Assembly (NCBI GenBank): GCA_021786555.1
Contig: JAJYNB010000411.1
Location: 1 to 11,936, forward strand
Origin: Bacillota bacterium
Lineage (GTDB): Bacteria; Bacillota; Desulfitobacteriia; Desulfitobacteriales; JAJXUE01
Direction of reading: 5' to 3'
DNA length: 11,936 bases
Positions 1 through 5,467 of this stretch are shown here, piece after piece. Both the position numbers and the translations under genes were made by a program. The notes below the pieces were generated by a model that was not told where the DNA came from, searched no databases, and saw only the letters and a list, made by a program, of their open reading frames with translations. Each line of letters begins with the position of its first letter. Position 1 is the first letter of the stretch.

Positions 1-2
1 GG

Positions 3-89
3 AAAGAGAACCTGGTTGAGCGTAAGAGTTTGGATGTTGTAACCTTCGGGCGAGAGCCAATCAGAGCGCAGTCAACTATAGGTTCTTAG
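3..89 (+). CDS. tnpB: TnpB (IS200/IS605-type RNA-guided nuclease), C-terminal end only
   Basis: An open frame enters from the left edge and stops with TAG at 87-89. It gives 28 residues ending in DVVTFGREPIRAQSTIGS, which resembles the C-terminal tail of tnpB/OrfB products of IS200/IS605 elements in Clostridia (recognition from memory, no search run). The right-end hairpin typical of these elements begins three bases after the stop, which supports the call. TnpB is the RuvC-type nuclease that uses an omega RNA made from the 3' end of its own gene and the element's right end. The catalytic region lies outside the window, so I cannot say whether the gene is intact. A short chance open frame remains possible. 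Confidence 0.6.
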   Translation, partial: KENLVERKSLDVVTFGREPIRAQSTIGS

Positions 90-91
90 AA

Positions 92-121
92 CCCCCTGGC
101 TTTAGCCATGGGGAGATTCAG
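92..121 (+). mobile_element. Right-end hairpin of an IS200/IS605-type element (3' part of omega RNA scaffold)
   Basis: CCCCCTGGCT (92-101) pairs with AGCCATGGGG (104-113) with one mismatch (C96/T109) and a TT loop, followed by AGATTCAGG. A C-rich stem with a CTTTAG-type apex, then GGGGAG and a TTCA-like end just after tnpB, is the usual right end of IS605-group elements. In known systems this hairpin is recognised by TnpA and also forms the 3' end of the omega RNA. The exact boundary cannot be fixed from one copy; I place it near 117-121. No left end or tnpA is in the window. Confidence 0.6.
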
Positions 122-159
122 GGGCCTTGTGCTGTTCAAAACAGGAATTATCGTAGTCT

Positions 160-188
160 TTGGTGAACAACTGACCAAACACTATGTT
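160..188 (+). promoter_or_regulatory. Weak candidate sigma-A promoter for the TPR/propeller gene
   Basis: TTGGTG (160-165) and TATGTT (183-188) are 17 bases apart and face the gene starting at 253. Matches to consensus are only 3/6 and 4/6. An imperfect inverted repeat, TGGTGAAC (161-168) with GTTTACCA (186-193), covers both boxes. The rest of 122-252 shows no other clear signal. Because the mobile element sits just upstream, the gene could also be read from elsewhere. Confidence 0.25.
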
Positions 189-252
189 TACCAGCCTTAG
201 TATCCCTTAAGTGTAATTGGAATTTGCGGCTGGAAGAGAGGAAGGCGGCGTT

Positions 253-2178
253 GTGGCTCGTTGGCAAGGGAAGGCCGGACTGACAGGGCTAGGCGTCTCA
301 GCCGGGGTAATGCTGGCCGTACTGGGGATAATCTGGCTTGGCGGCAACTTTAGTCCGCTGCAGCGCCACCTGCGCCAGGGAGACGCTGCGCAGGCAGCGG
401 GTAATTATGTGTTGGCCTTTATGGAATTCAATCTGGCCTTAAAGGCCAGTCCGGGCAACTGGGACGTCCAGGTGAAAATCGCCGGAGCAATGCTGGCACA
501 AGCGGACTGGAGCGAGGCCGATAAACTCCTGTCGTCCCTGCTGGCCAAGGACGGCAACAGGAGTAAATCTCTTTACCCGCTCTTGCTGCGGAGCAAGTTG
601 GGTCTGGCTGAGGCGGCCAGGGCCAAAGAACCAAACGGCAGCGACTTGGCCAGGATGTACCTGCAGGCGGCGCAGCAGTATGACCCGGAGAACCCGGAGG
701 TCAAGAGGCTTTTGGCTGAAGAACGTTATTTCCAGGTTCTAAAAATGCCGGCCGACATCAGCGAGGGCACCTTGCAGGAAATCATCAGGCTGGACCCTCA
801 GCCCAGATATAAGCTGGAACTGGCGGCCAGGTACCTGCAGCTAGGCAAAACCAAAGAGTTTGACCAGGCCGTATCTTCCTTTACGCCGCAGGATCTGGCG
901 GCGGAAGGCATTGCCCCGGCCCTGGCCCAGTCCTTTATCAACTATGCCCGGCGTTACCGGCCAAACCTGGCAGAGGAGAAACGGATTCTGGCTGAGGGCC
1001 TGGCCGTACTGCCCGGCGACCCGCGCCTTTTGCTGGAGCAACTGCACAGCCTGGTGGCGGCAGGGGACAAGCAGGGTTACGGGCAGCTGCTGACCGACCC
1101 CTCCCTGGAGGACTGGAAGAGGCAGGTGCTGCAAAACTACCTTGCGGCGGTCCGGAACAACGCCTTCGTTAAAAAGGAAAAGGTCTATTACCTTCAGGGC
1201 ACGCCACTGCAACAGGGCATGCAGGCCATGCCTGTGCAAGGCATGCAGGTGTTCAGGACAAGCACAGGGACTTGGTTGACCTGGGTAGAGAACGTGGCTG
1301 GCGGCAGCAGTTTGGTCGCCATGGATCTGGCCAGCGAGCGGCAAAAGGTGTTGGCGAAGGCCGACGGGCCAATAACCGGTTTTGCCTTGAGTAAAGCAGG
1401 GTCTGTGGCTTACCAGGTAGATAAATACACGCGGCAAGACGGAGGCCAAAGCAGCAGTGAATTGATTTTTCACACCTCGCAAAGTCATGTGGTCCTGGAG
1501 CAGGCAGAGGGTCCAGGCGGGTATAGATACTATAACCCGGCTTTTTCACCGGACGGCAAGTTTTTGGTATATTATAACGGTAACAGAGTGGTACTCCTGG
1601 AGCTGTCTACTGGCCGGCGCCTGCAGCCCGGCAGCGGAGGCGAGTTTGTGGCCGGCTGGGCGCCTGACAGCAGCCGCTTCCTGCTGGTTTCCTACGAACA
1701 GAAGCAAGGCACGACGTGGACTGTGGCCAAGGTAATGAATGTGGAGGGCAAACAGTTGGCTGAGCTTCCGGCCCAGGAAGGGGTCACTTACCTGGGCTGG
1801 CGGCCGGATGGAAAACTTGCCGCCAGCCGTTTACAAGTCAACCAGCAGGCGGTTCCTCCCTTTCCGCAGCTTTTCCTGGTCGATGAACAAAGCCAACAGT
1901 TTACACTGTTAACGTCCGACAACTTTTTCCCCGAGTCCGTCTCGCAGTGGTCACCGGATGGCCGCTTCGACGCTTTCGTAGCGCAATCAAATGAGCTGTG
2001 GCTGTACCGGGAAGGAGTACGGGCCCCTTTCCCCGTTATCTATCCGGGGACGTTTATCGGCTGGTCCGGCCCGGACAGTCTGCTTTTTGCCGTAACAGGC
2101 AAGGGAAGTCCGGGTTTCGGAGACGGCGGCACTGTCCCCATTGAGAAGGTTGTGGTACTGACGCTGAGCGGAGAGTAG
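253..2178 (+). CDS. Membrane-anchored TPR and TolB-like beta-propeller protein, function unknown
   Basis: I choose GTG at 253 because AGGAAGG (239-245) lies 7 bases before it; the in-frame TTG at 217 has no ribosome binding site. The 641-residue product has a short basic N-terminus, one membrane helix at about 10-30, a TPR-like helical region (about 37-300, for example residues 43-70 and 74-100), then a beta-propeller (about 330-640). The propeller carries TolB/PD40-type repeats: FSPDG (431-435), WAPDS (469-473), WRPDG (516-520) and WSPDG (566-570). The positive-inside rule puts the bulk outside the membrane. TPR and propeller domains both bind proteins or peptides, so a scaffold or envelope sensor role is reasonable, but the substrate is unknown. 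No catalytic motif is visible. It stands alone between a mobile-element end and the ferredoxin gene. Confidence 0.85.
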   Translation: MARWQGKAGLTGLGVSAGVMLAVLGIIWLGGNFSPLQRHLRQGDAAQAAGNYVLAFMEFNLALKASPGNWDVQVKIAGAMLAQADWSEADKLLSSLLAKDGNRSKSLYPLLLRSKLGLAEAARAKEPNGSDLARMYLQAAQQYDPENPEVKRLLAEERYFQVLKMPADISEGTLQEIIRLDPQPRYKLELAARYLQLGKTKEFDQAVSSFTPQDLAAEGIAPALAQSFINYARRYRPNLAEEKRILAEGLAVLPGDPRLLLEQLHSLVAAGDKQGYGQLLTDPSLEDWKRQVLQNYLAAVRNNAFVKKEKVYYLQGTPLQQGMQAMPVQGMQVFRTSTGTWLTWVENVAGGSSLVAMDLASERQKVLAKADGPITGFALSKAGSVAYQVDKYTRQDGGQSSSELIFHTSQSHVVLEQAEGPGGYRYYNPAFSPDGKFLVYYNGNRVVLLELSTGRRLQPGSGGEFVAGWAPDSSRFLLVSYEQKQGTTWTVAKVMNVEGKQLAELPAQEGVTYLGWRPDGKLAASRLQVNQQAVPPFPQLFLVDEQSQQFTLLTSDNFFPESVSQWSPDGRFDAFVAQSNELWLYREGVRAPFPVIYPGTFIGWSGPDSLLFAVTGKGSPGFGDGGTVPIEKVVVLTLSGE

Positions 2179-2289
2179 GGATTGATTACTTCCCGGGCTT
2201 GTATAGTACCGAAGAACGCAAAAACGTTACACAGACGGCTTGCTAACAGGCGAGTAAAGAGCCCTTCTTGCCCTGACTCCTAAGAATGT

Positions 2290-2318
2290 TTGCAAAATAC
2301 CCGTGGCGGGCGTATACT
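2290..2318 (+). promoter_or_regulatory. Upstream candidate promoter with imperfect ATACCCG/CGGGCGTAT dyad
   Basis: TTGCAA (2290-2295, 4/6) and TATACT (2313-2318, 5/6) are 17 bases apart. The spacer holds ATACCCG (2297-2303) facing CGGG-CG-TAT (2307-2315), an inverted repeat apart from a two-base insertion. The layout copies the stronger promoter 33 bases downstream. Both face the ferredoxin-like gene. Confidence 0.4.
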
Positions 2319-2322
2319 GGTT

Positions 2323-2351
2323 TTGCTACCATTACCCCCTAGGGGTATAAT
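2323..2351 (+). promoter_or_regulatory. Promoter of the ferredoxin-like gene with CsoR/RcnR/CstR-type operator
   Basis: A perfect -10 TATAAT (2346-2351) has TTGCTA (2323-2328, 4/6) 17 bases upstream. The spacer and the start of the -10 hold TACCCC-CTA-GGGGTA (2333-2347), a perfect 6-bp inverted repeat around a 3-base centre. Dyads of TAC plus a C/G tract plus GTA are the known operator form of the CsoR/RcnR/FrmR/CstR repressors, which sense copper, nickel, formaldehyde or persulfide. A repressor here would cover the -10 and block RNA polymerase. The repressor gene is not in the window, so the inducer cannot be named. Confidence 0.65.
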
Positions 2352-2377
2352 CTACCTTCGAGGAGAGTGGCTGATCA

Positions 2378-2608
2378 GTGAAAAACGCTGGCGCTTATGT
2401 AAATCCGCAAAAATGTGACCGGTCCCCTTTTTGCCCAGCCAGAAAAGCCTGTCCTGCCAAAGCAATTTCCCAGGCAAAGCTCGGCTTACTGGCCCGGGGA
2501 CCGGCTGTGGTTGACCAGGAAAAATGTACTGCCTGCGGCACGTGTGTTACCATGTGTCCCCACGGGGCAATTATTATTCGCAAAGGCAAACAGAAAAAAC
2601 GCGCTTAG
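2378..2608 (+). CDS. Small 4Fe-4S ferredoxin-like protein with seven cysteines
   Basis: The start is GTG at 2378 with AGGAGAG (2361-2367) 10 bases upstream. The 76-residue product has one classical 4Fe-4S motif, C50-x2-C53-x2-C56-x3-C60-P (CTACGTCVTMCP), which normally binds one cubane cluster. The N-terminal half carries C13-x5-C19-x5-C25-P instead of a standard second motif. The length fits bacterial 2[4Fe-4S] ferredoxins, but the first cluster site is irregular and the total is seven rather than eight cysteines. The C-terminus is basic (KGKQKKRA). It would be cytoplasmic, with electron transfer or thiol/metal chemistry as possible roles. The CsoR-type operator upstream suggests induction by a metal, sulfur species or aldehyde (inference). 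It appears monocistronic. Confidence 0.85.
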   Translation: MKNAGAYVNPQKCDRSPFCPARKACPAKAISQAKLGLLARGPAVVDQEKCTACGTCVTMCPHGAIIIRKGKQKKRA

Positions 2609-2630
2609 TTTTTGCTCAGTGCGCGCTTTT
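2595..2630 (+). terminator. Possible intrinsic terminator overlapping the ferredoxin stop codon
   Basis: CGCGC (2600-2604) pairs with GCGCG (2621-2625), and AAAA (2595-2598) pairs with TTTT (2627-2630) across one A/C mismatch. The loop is 16 bases and contains the stop codon. The stem is short and the U tract is only four bases, so termination would be weak. Confidence 0.3.
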
Positions 2631-2683
2631 CAGCACTTCGTTACCGCTGTTCTTTGCTGGTTAAGAGGACATATTCAAGCATC

Positions 2684-2712
2684 ACGGCTGCCGCCCTTCG
2701 GGCGGCAGCCGT
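2684..2712. terminator. 13-bp GC-rich hairpin between convergent genes
   Basis: ACGGCTGCCGCCC (2684-2696) and GGGCGGCAGCCGT (2700-2712) form a perfect 13-bp stem with a TTC loop. It lies between the ferredoxin gene (+, ends 2608) and the coat-protein gene (-, ends 2727), where a bidirectional terminator is expected. Neither side has a long T run (ATCTATCT on +, GATGCTTG on -), so it may act partly as a transcript-protecting 3' stem. Confidence 0.65.
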
Positions 2713-2726
2713 ATCTATCTATTACA

Positions 2727-3206
2727 TCACTGGACGTTATACATGCCGTGGCTCTTCAGGTAGTTAAACAGGCTTTCGCCGTGCTGTTGCTCCTCCTTCT
2801 GGACGTGGTTCAGTGCCTGCCGCACATTGGAATCGGTACACTCAAAAATTACCGTGTCATAGGTCCCCGAAACGTACTTCTCCGTGGTGAGTAAGTCATT
2901 GCAGAGTGCCGCATCGTTCTGGTTGAAAGCAGTTCGCGCAGCGGCAGGCTGGTTTGCTGTCCAGCCCTGAGTCTGACCCGCCTGCTGTTGGCCTTGTTGG
3001 GACATGGTTGGCGCCTGCCCGCTGAGAATCTGGCTGATGGTGTTTAGATGCTGCTGTTCAACTGCCGCATGGGAGTTGAACAGTTGTTTCAATTGCGGGT
3101 CCTGGGCTTCGTTGGCATATTTGTTGTACTTTTGAATGCACATTTCCTCATGGTGTTTCTGGTCCTGCAGCAGCATGGTTTCCTTTTGGCTCAGTTGAAG
3201 CGGCAT
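2727..3206 (-). CDS. CotF-domain spore coat protein (ferritin-like fold)
   Basis: I start at the ATG at 3206 because AGGGGG (3215-3220 on the complement) is 8 bases upstream; 37 further upstream codons are open but have no such support. The 159-residue product resembles the coat F family: two pairs of helices (about 7-60 and 93-152) joined by a Gln-rich linker (62-90). CotF proteins occur in the spore coat of Bacillus and Clostridia and belong to the ferritin-like superfamily. E20/E21, E50-x2-H53, E109 and E139-x2-H142 reproduce the order of diiron ligands in ferritin-like proteins, so a metal role is possible (inference). There are three cysteines: C23, C102 and C123. No signal peptide is present, as usual for proteins assembled around the forespore from the mother cell. 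The LtaS-like gene lies 121 bases upstream on the same strand. Confidence 0.85.
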   Translation of the reverse strand: MPLQLSQKETMLLQDQKHHEEMCIQKYNKYANEAQDPQLKQLFNSHAAVEQQHLNTISQILSGQAPTMSQQGQQQAGQTQGWTANQPAAARTAFNQNDAALCNDLLTTEKYVSGTYDTVIFECTDSNVRQALNHVQKEEQQHGESLFNYLKSHGMYNVQ

Positions 3207-3228
3207 AGACAATACCCCCTTTTTTAGG

Positions 3229-3259
3229 TATTTTTGCCAGGATGGTCCTGTTCTATTCC
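3229..3259 (-). promoter_or_regulatory. Speculative sporulation-type promoter before the coat-protein gene
   Basis: On the minus strand GGAATA (3259-3254) is followed after 17 bases by CAAAAATA (3236-3229), loosely like sigma-F/G boxes. The 121-base gap to the upstream gene leaves room for a separate promoter, and a coat gene would be expected to have one. A 5-bp hairpin (CAGGA/TCCTG, 3238-3250) falls in the spacer. The match is weak and read-through from the LtaS-like gene is an equal alternative. Confidence 0.2.
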
Positions 3260-3327
3260 AGTACCAGCAGAACGATGTGAAAGTTCCTTTAATCATTCCC
3301 TCTGCCAACCGACTCATTTTTTGCGTC

Positions 3328-5253
3328 TTAATGGATTTTCGGAATAAGCTGCGGCAGGCCGTTGGTCTCCAGGATTAAATCGGACATGTTAACCTCCCAG
3401 CGGGCTTCCTTATACCCGTTTTCCGCAGGCTTGAGATCGACCTTTTGACCGGTTTTCCGGTCGTAGGCTGCACCGTGCTCAAAGATGCCGTCCTTGCTGG
3501 CCAAGTAGAAAATCTCGTTGGTTACAAAGGATCCGTCGGGTGCGTAGACACGGAAAGCGGCAAAACCATCGCCTTCATTCAACAAATCCCTGCCAAAATA
3601 AAACAGGTTCTTTTTGTCCAGGCCAAACAAATTGACTAGTGTGGGATAAAGGTCCATCTGACCGCCGGTGATATGGTTTACACCGGCATCATTTCCACCT
3701 GGCAGGTGAATCAGCAAAGGGACCTTGTTCAGTTCATGGCTGGTATAATCGTTCAGAGGCTGGTCCATGCCCAAGAATTTCTGGATATCCTGGTTGGTCC
3801 AGCCGGTGCCGAAGTGGTCCCCGTACACCACCAGCACAGAGTTGTCCAGGAGGCCTTGGGCCTTGAGTGCGTCCAAAAATTCACCCAAAGCTTGGTCAGC
3901 ATAATGCTGCGCTTGCAGGTAGTTGACAAACATATCGCTGTACTGCCCTTTGGGGATGTTTAAGGTCTGTTTGTCCTGGGGGAGTACAAAGGGGTAATGG
4001 GCCGACAGTGTGATGGTGAATGAGAAAAATGGAGGCTTAAACTGGGTCAGGTTGGACGTGACTTGCCGGAACAAGGATTCGTCTGAGAGCCCCATACCGA
4101 GTTTTTCGTCCAGTTTGAGCCCGTCTTTCAGGTTATAAAACTTGTCAAAGCCTTCCTTAGGATACATCTGATCCCTGTTCCAAAATTCAGGCGTGTTGCC
4201 GTGAAATACATAGGAGCCTGTGAAGCCGTTATTTTTCAGCACCCAGGGCAAGGACTGGTAGGTGTTGTTGCTTCTCATGATATAAACTGAACCGTTAGGA
4301 GCGGGATACAGGGAGTTCAAATCCATGAATTCAGCATCAGAGGTGTTCCCTTCCCCAATCTGGGTGAAGTAGTTGTCGAAATACATACTGCTGTTAATCA
4401 GCTTGTTCAGATTTGGGGTGATTTCCTGGCCGTTGATGGAACGGCCTACTGCAAAGCCCTGCAGAGCCTCCATTTGAACAACAATCAGGTTCTTACCCTT
4501 GGCCAGTCCATAGAACTTATTGGGTCCCTGCTGGCGGTGACTTTGCATCCACTGCTCCAAGGCCTGCTTGTCATTGTCCAGGGATTGACTGGCATGGCTC
4601 TCTTTCCAATAGTTATACAGGTCGAACAAGTGGAAATTGAGTATCCCCATATTCTCCAGCACCGTATTGTTCCAGTTGAGGCCAATGTACGCGTTCTTGC
4701 CAAAATTTGCGGCCATGGTCTTGCTGGTGAAGCTGAGGCTAAGCACACAAATAACCAGGATTGCAGCCACCTGCACCAATCTCCTTCTCACCCTGGAAGG
4801 CGGTTGCGGCTGCTTGTGGCTTAAGAGGATGAAATAAGGCAGGAGAACAACAAAGTCGGCGAATAAGAGAAAATCCCATTTATGAAATAAATTAACTACG
4901 CTGGATGAAACCCCTTCCACCTGCCCGGCTTCAAACAGGACCGGGATGGAGATAACGCTGTGGAAAAAGCGGAAGAACAGCAAATCGGCCAGCAGCACCA
5001 CCGACACCACCGCGTCGAACAAGAGAAGCAGCCAAGTCCTGGCTCTATAGGGCAGGCAGGTGAAGCCGCAGGACAAGATCAGCAGAACCGCGGCCGACGC
5101 CATGACCATGCCGAAGGTCCCAACACCCAGACCCACGGCCAGGCTGAAGAACACAACTTTGAGGACCAAAACAAGGTTAATAATTAGAAAGTCCTGATTA
5201 GTGCGCACCCATCCCAGGAGGAGATGCAGGTTTATTTTTTTGAACCAACTCAT
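3328..5253 (-). CDS. LtaS-family lipoteichoic acid synthase-like phosphoglycerol transferase (sulfatase fold)
   Basis: This 641-residue membrane protein has about five N-terminal helices (roughly 21-43, 47-66, 73-95, 125-145, 158-177) and then a large extracellular sulfatase-fold domain (about 250-600), the architecture and length of LtaS. Metal and catalytic residues are recognisable: E262 in QMEALQGF, the nucleophile T304 in EGNTSDAEF, D479-H480 in VYGDHFG, and H419 in LSAHYPF. LtaS enzymes transfer glycerol-phosphate from phosphatidylglycerol to build lipoteichoic acid outside the membrane. All key residues are present, so it should be active; whether it is a main LTA synthase, a primase or a sporulation paralogue cannot be told. 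The ATG at 5253 has only a weak ribosome binding site (AGAAAG), but no later start fits before the first helix. Confidence 0.9.
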   Translation of the reverse strand: MSWFKKINLHLLLGWVRTNQDFLIINLVLVLKVVFFSLAVGLGVGTFGMVMASAAVLLILSCGFTCLPYRARTWLLLLFDAVVSVVLLADLLFFRFFHSVISIPVLFEAGQVEGVSSSVVNLFHKWDFLLFADFVVLLPYFILLSHKQPQPPSRVRRRLVQVAAILVICVLSLSFTSKTMAANFGKNAYIGLNWNNTVLENMGILNFHLFDLYNYWKESHASQSLDNDKQALEQWMQSHRQQGPNKFYGLAKGKNLIVVQMEALQGFAVGRSINGQEITPNLNKLINSSMYFDNYFTQIGEGNTSDAEFMDLNSLYPAPNGSVYIMRSNNTYQSLPWVLKNNGFTGSYVFHGNTPEFWNRDQMYPKEGFDKFYNLKDGLKLDEKLGMGLSDESLFRQVTSNLTQFKPPFFSFTITLSAHYPFVLPQDKQTLNIPKGQYSDMFVNYLQAQHYADQALGEFLDALKAQGLLDNSVLVVYGDHFGTGWTNQDIQKFLGMDQPLNDYTSHELNKVPLLIHLPGGNDAGVNHITGGQMDLYPTLVNLFGLDKKNLFYFGRDLLNEGDGFAAFRVYAPDGSFVTNEIFYLASKDGIFEHGAAYDRKTGQKVDLKPAENGYKEARWEVNMSDLILETNGLPQLIPKIH

Positions 5254-5278
5254 GTTTCATCAGCTTTCTGTGAGTAAC

Positions 5279-5296
5279 TTTGCGGCCAGCCGCAAA
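5279..5296. promoter_or_regulatory. Inverted repeat in the leader of the LtaS-like gene
   Basis: TTTGCGGC (5279-5286) and GCCGCAAA (5289-5296) form a perfect 8-bp inverted repeat around CA. It lies just downstream of the candidate promoter at 5309-5336 and 26 bases before the start codon. A two-base centre is too tight for a good RNA hairpin, so a DNA operator for a dimeric regulator is more likely. The regulator is unknown. Confidence 0.4.
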
Positions 5297-5308
5297 CCCA
5301 CAACTTCG

Positions 5309-5336
5309 AGTATATTATCATTCCCTTAGGAAGCAA
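5309..5336 (-). promoter_or_regulatory. Candidate promoter of the LtaS-like gene
   Basis: On the minus strand TTGCTT (5336-5331) precedes TATACT (5314-5309) by 16 bases, facing the gene that starts at 5253. The -10 matches 5/6 and the -35 three or four of six. It would give a leader of about 50 bases that includes the inverted repeat at 5279-5296. The remaining intergenic DNA (5337-5425) shows only A/T-rich sequence and no other clear site. Confidence 0.4.
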
Positions 5337-5425
5337 AGCGTCATTATTAAATGGATTTAACTCTAAAACCTGTTTCAACCCTTTCTGGCAAGATTAACTT
5401 GTATTTCAGGACGTAAGGGCAAGAA

Positions 5426-5449
5426 TACTCCCCATTTCAACGGGGAGTA
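5426..5449 (-). terminator. Hairpin after the response regulator, probable end of the operon
   Basis: TACTCCCC and GGGGAGTA form an 8-bp stem (5426-5433 with 5442-5449) with an 8-base loop, 18 bases past the stop codon at 5468. On the minus strand it is followed by TTCTTG, a poor U tract, so termination may be partial. The GGGGAG-TTCA motif on the other strand recalls the IS605-type hairpin at 92-121; an orphan element end is an alternative. Confidence 0.45.
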
Positions 5450-5467
5450 GTTCACCGCCTCAAACCA

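Noticed and set aside
132..144. CTGTT-CAA-AACAG inverted repeat near the mobile-element end
   Set aside because: A 5-bp repeat is expected by chance at this length and it does not line up with the promoter boxes.
217..252. Twelve extra N-terminal codons from TTG at 217 for the TPR/propeller protein
   Set aside because: No ribosome binding site precedes 217, whereas AGGAAGG sits 7 bases before GTG 253 and the extension adds acidic residues before the membrane helix.
1216..1249. Direct repeat GGCATGCAGG (1216-1225 and 1240-1249)
   Set aside because: It codes for QGMQ twice in the linker before the propeller and has no spacing or flanks of a binding site or array.
841..1488. 215-codon open frame on the minus strand within the TPR/propeller gene
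   Set aside because: It is antisense to a continuous coding frame with recognisable repeats and has no ribosome binding site or domain.
2305..2327. Sigma-54 promoter suggested by TGGCGG and TTTTGCT
   Set aside because: The GG and GC doublets are not separated by the required 10 bases in any pairing, and good sigma-A boxes explain the region.
3207..3317. 37-codon N-terminal extension of the CotF-like protein
   Set aside because: The extension has no family resemblance and the ATG at 3206 has a strong AGGGGG site; the extra codons are probably leader sequence.
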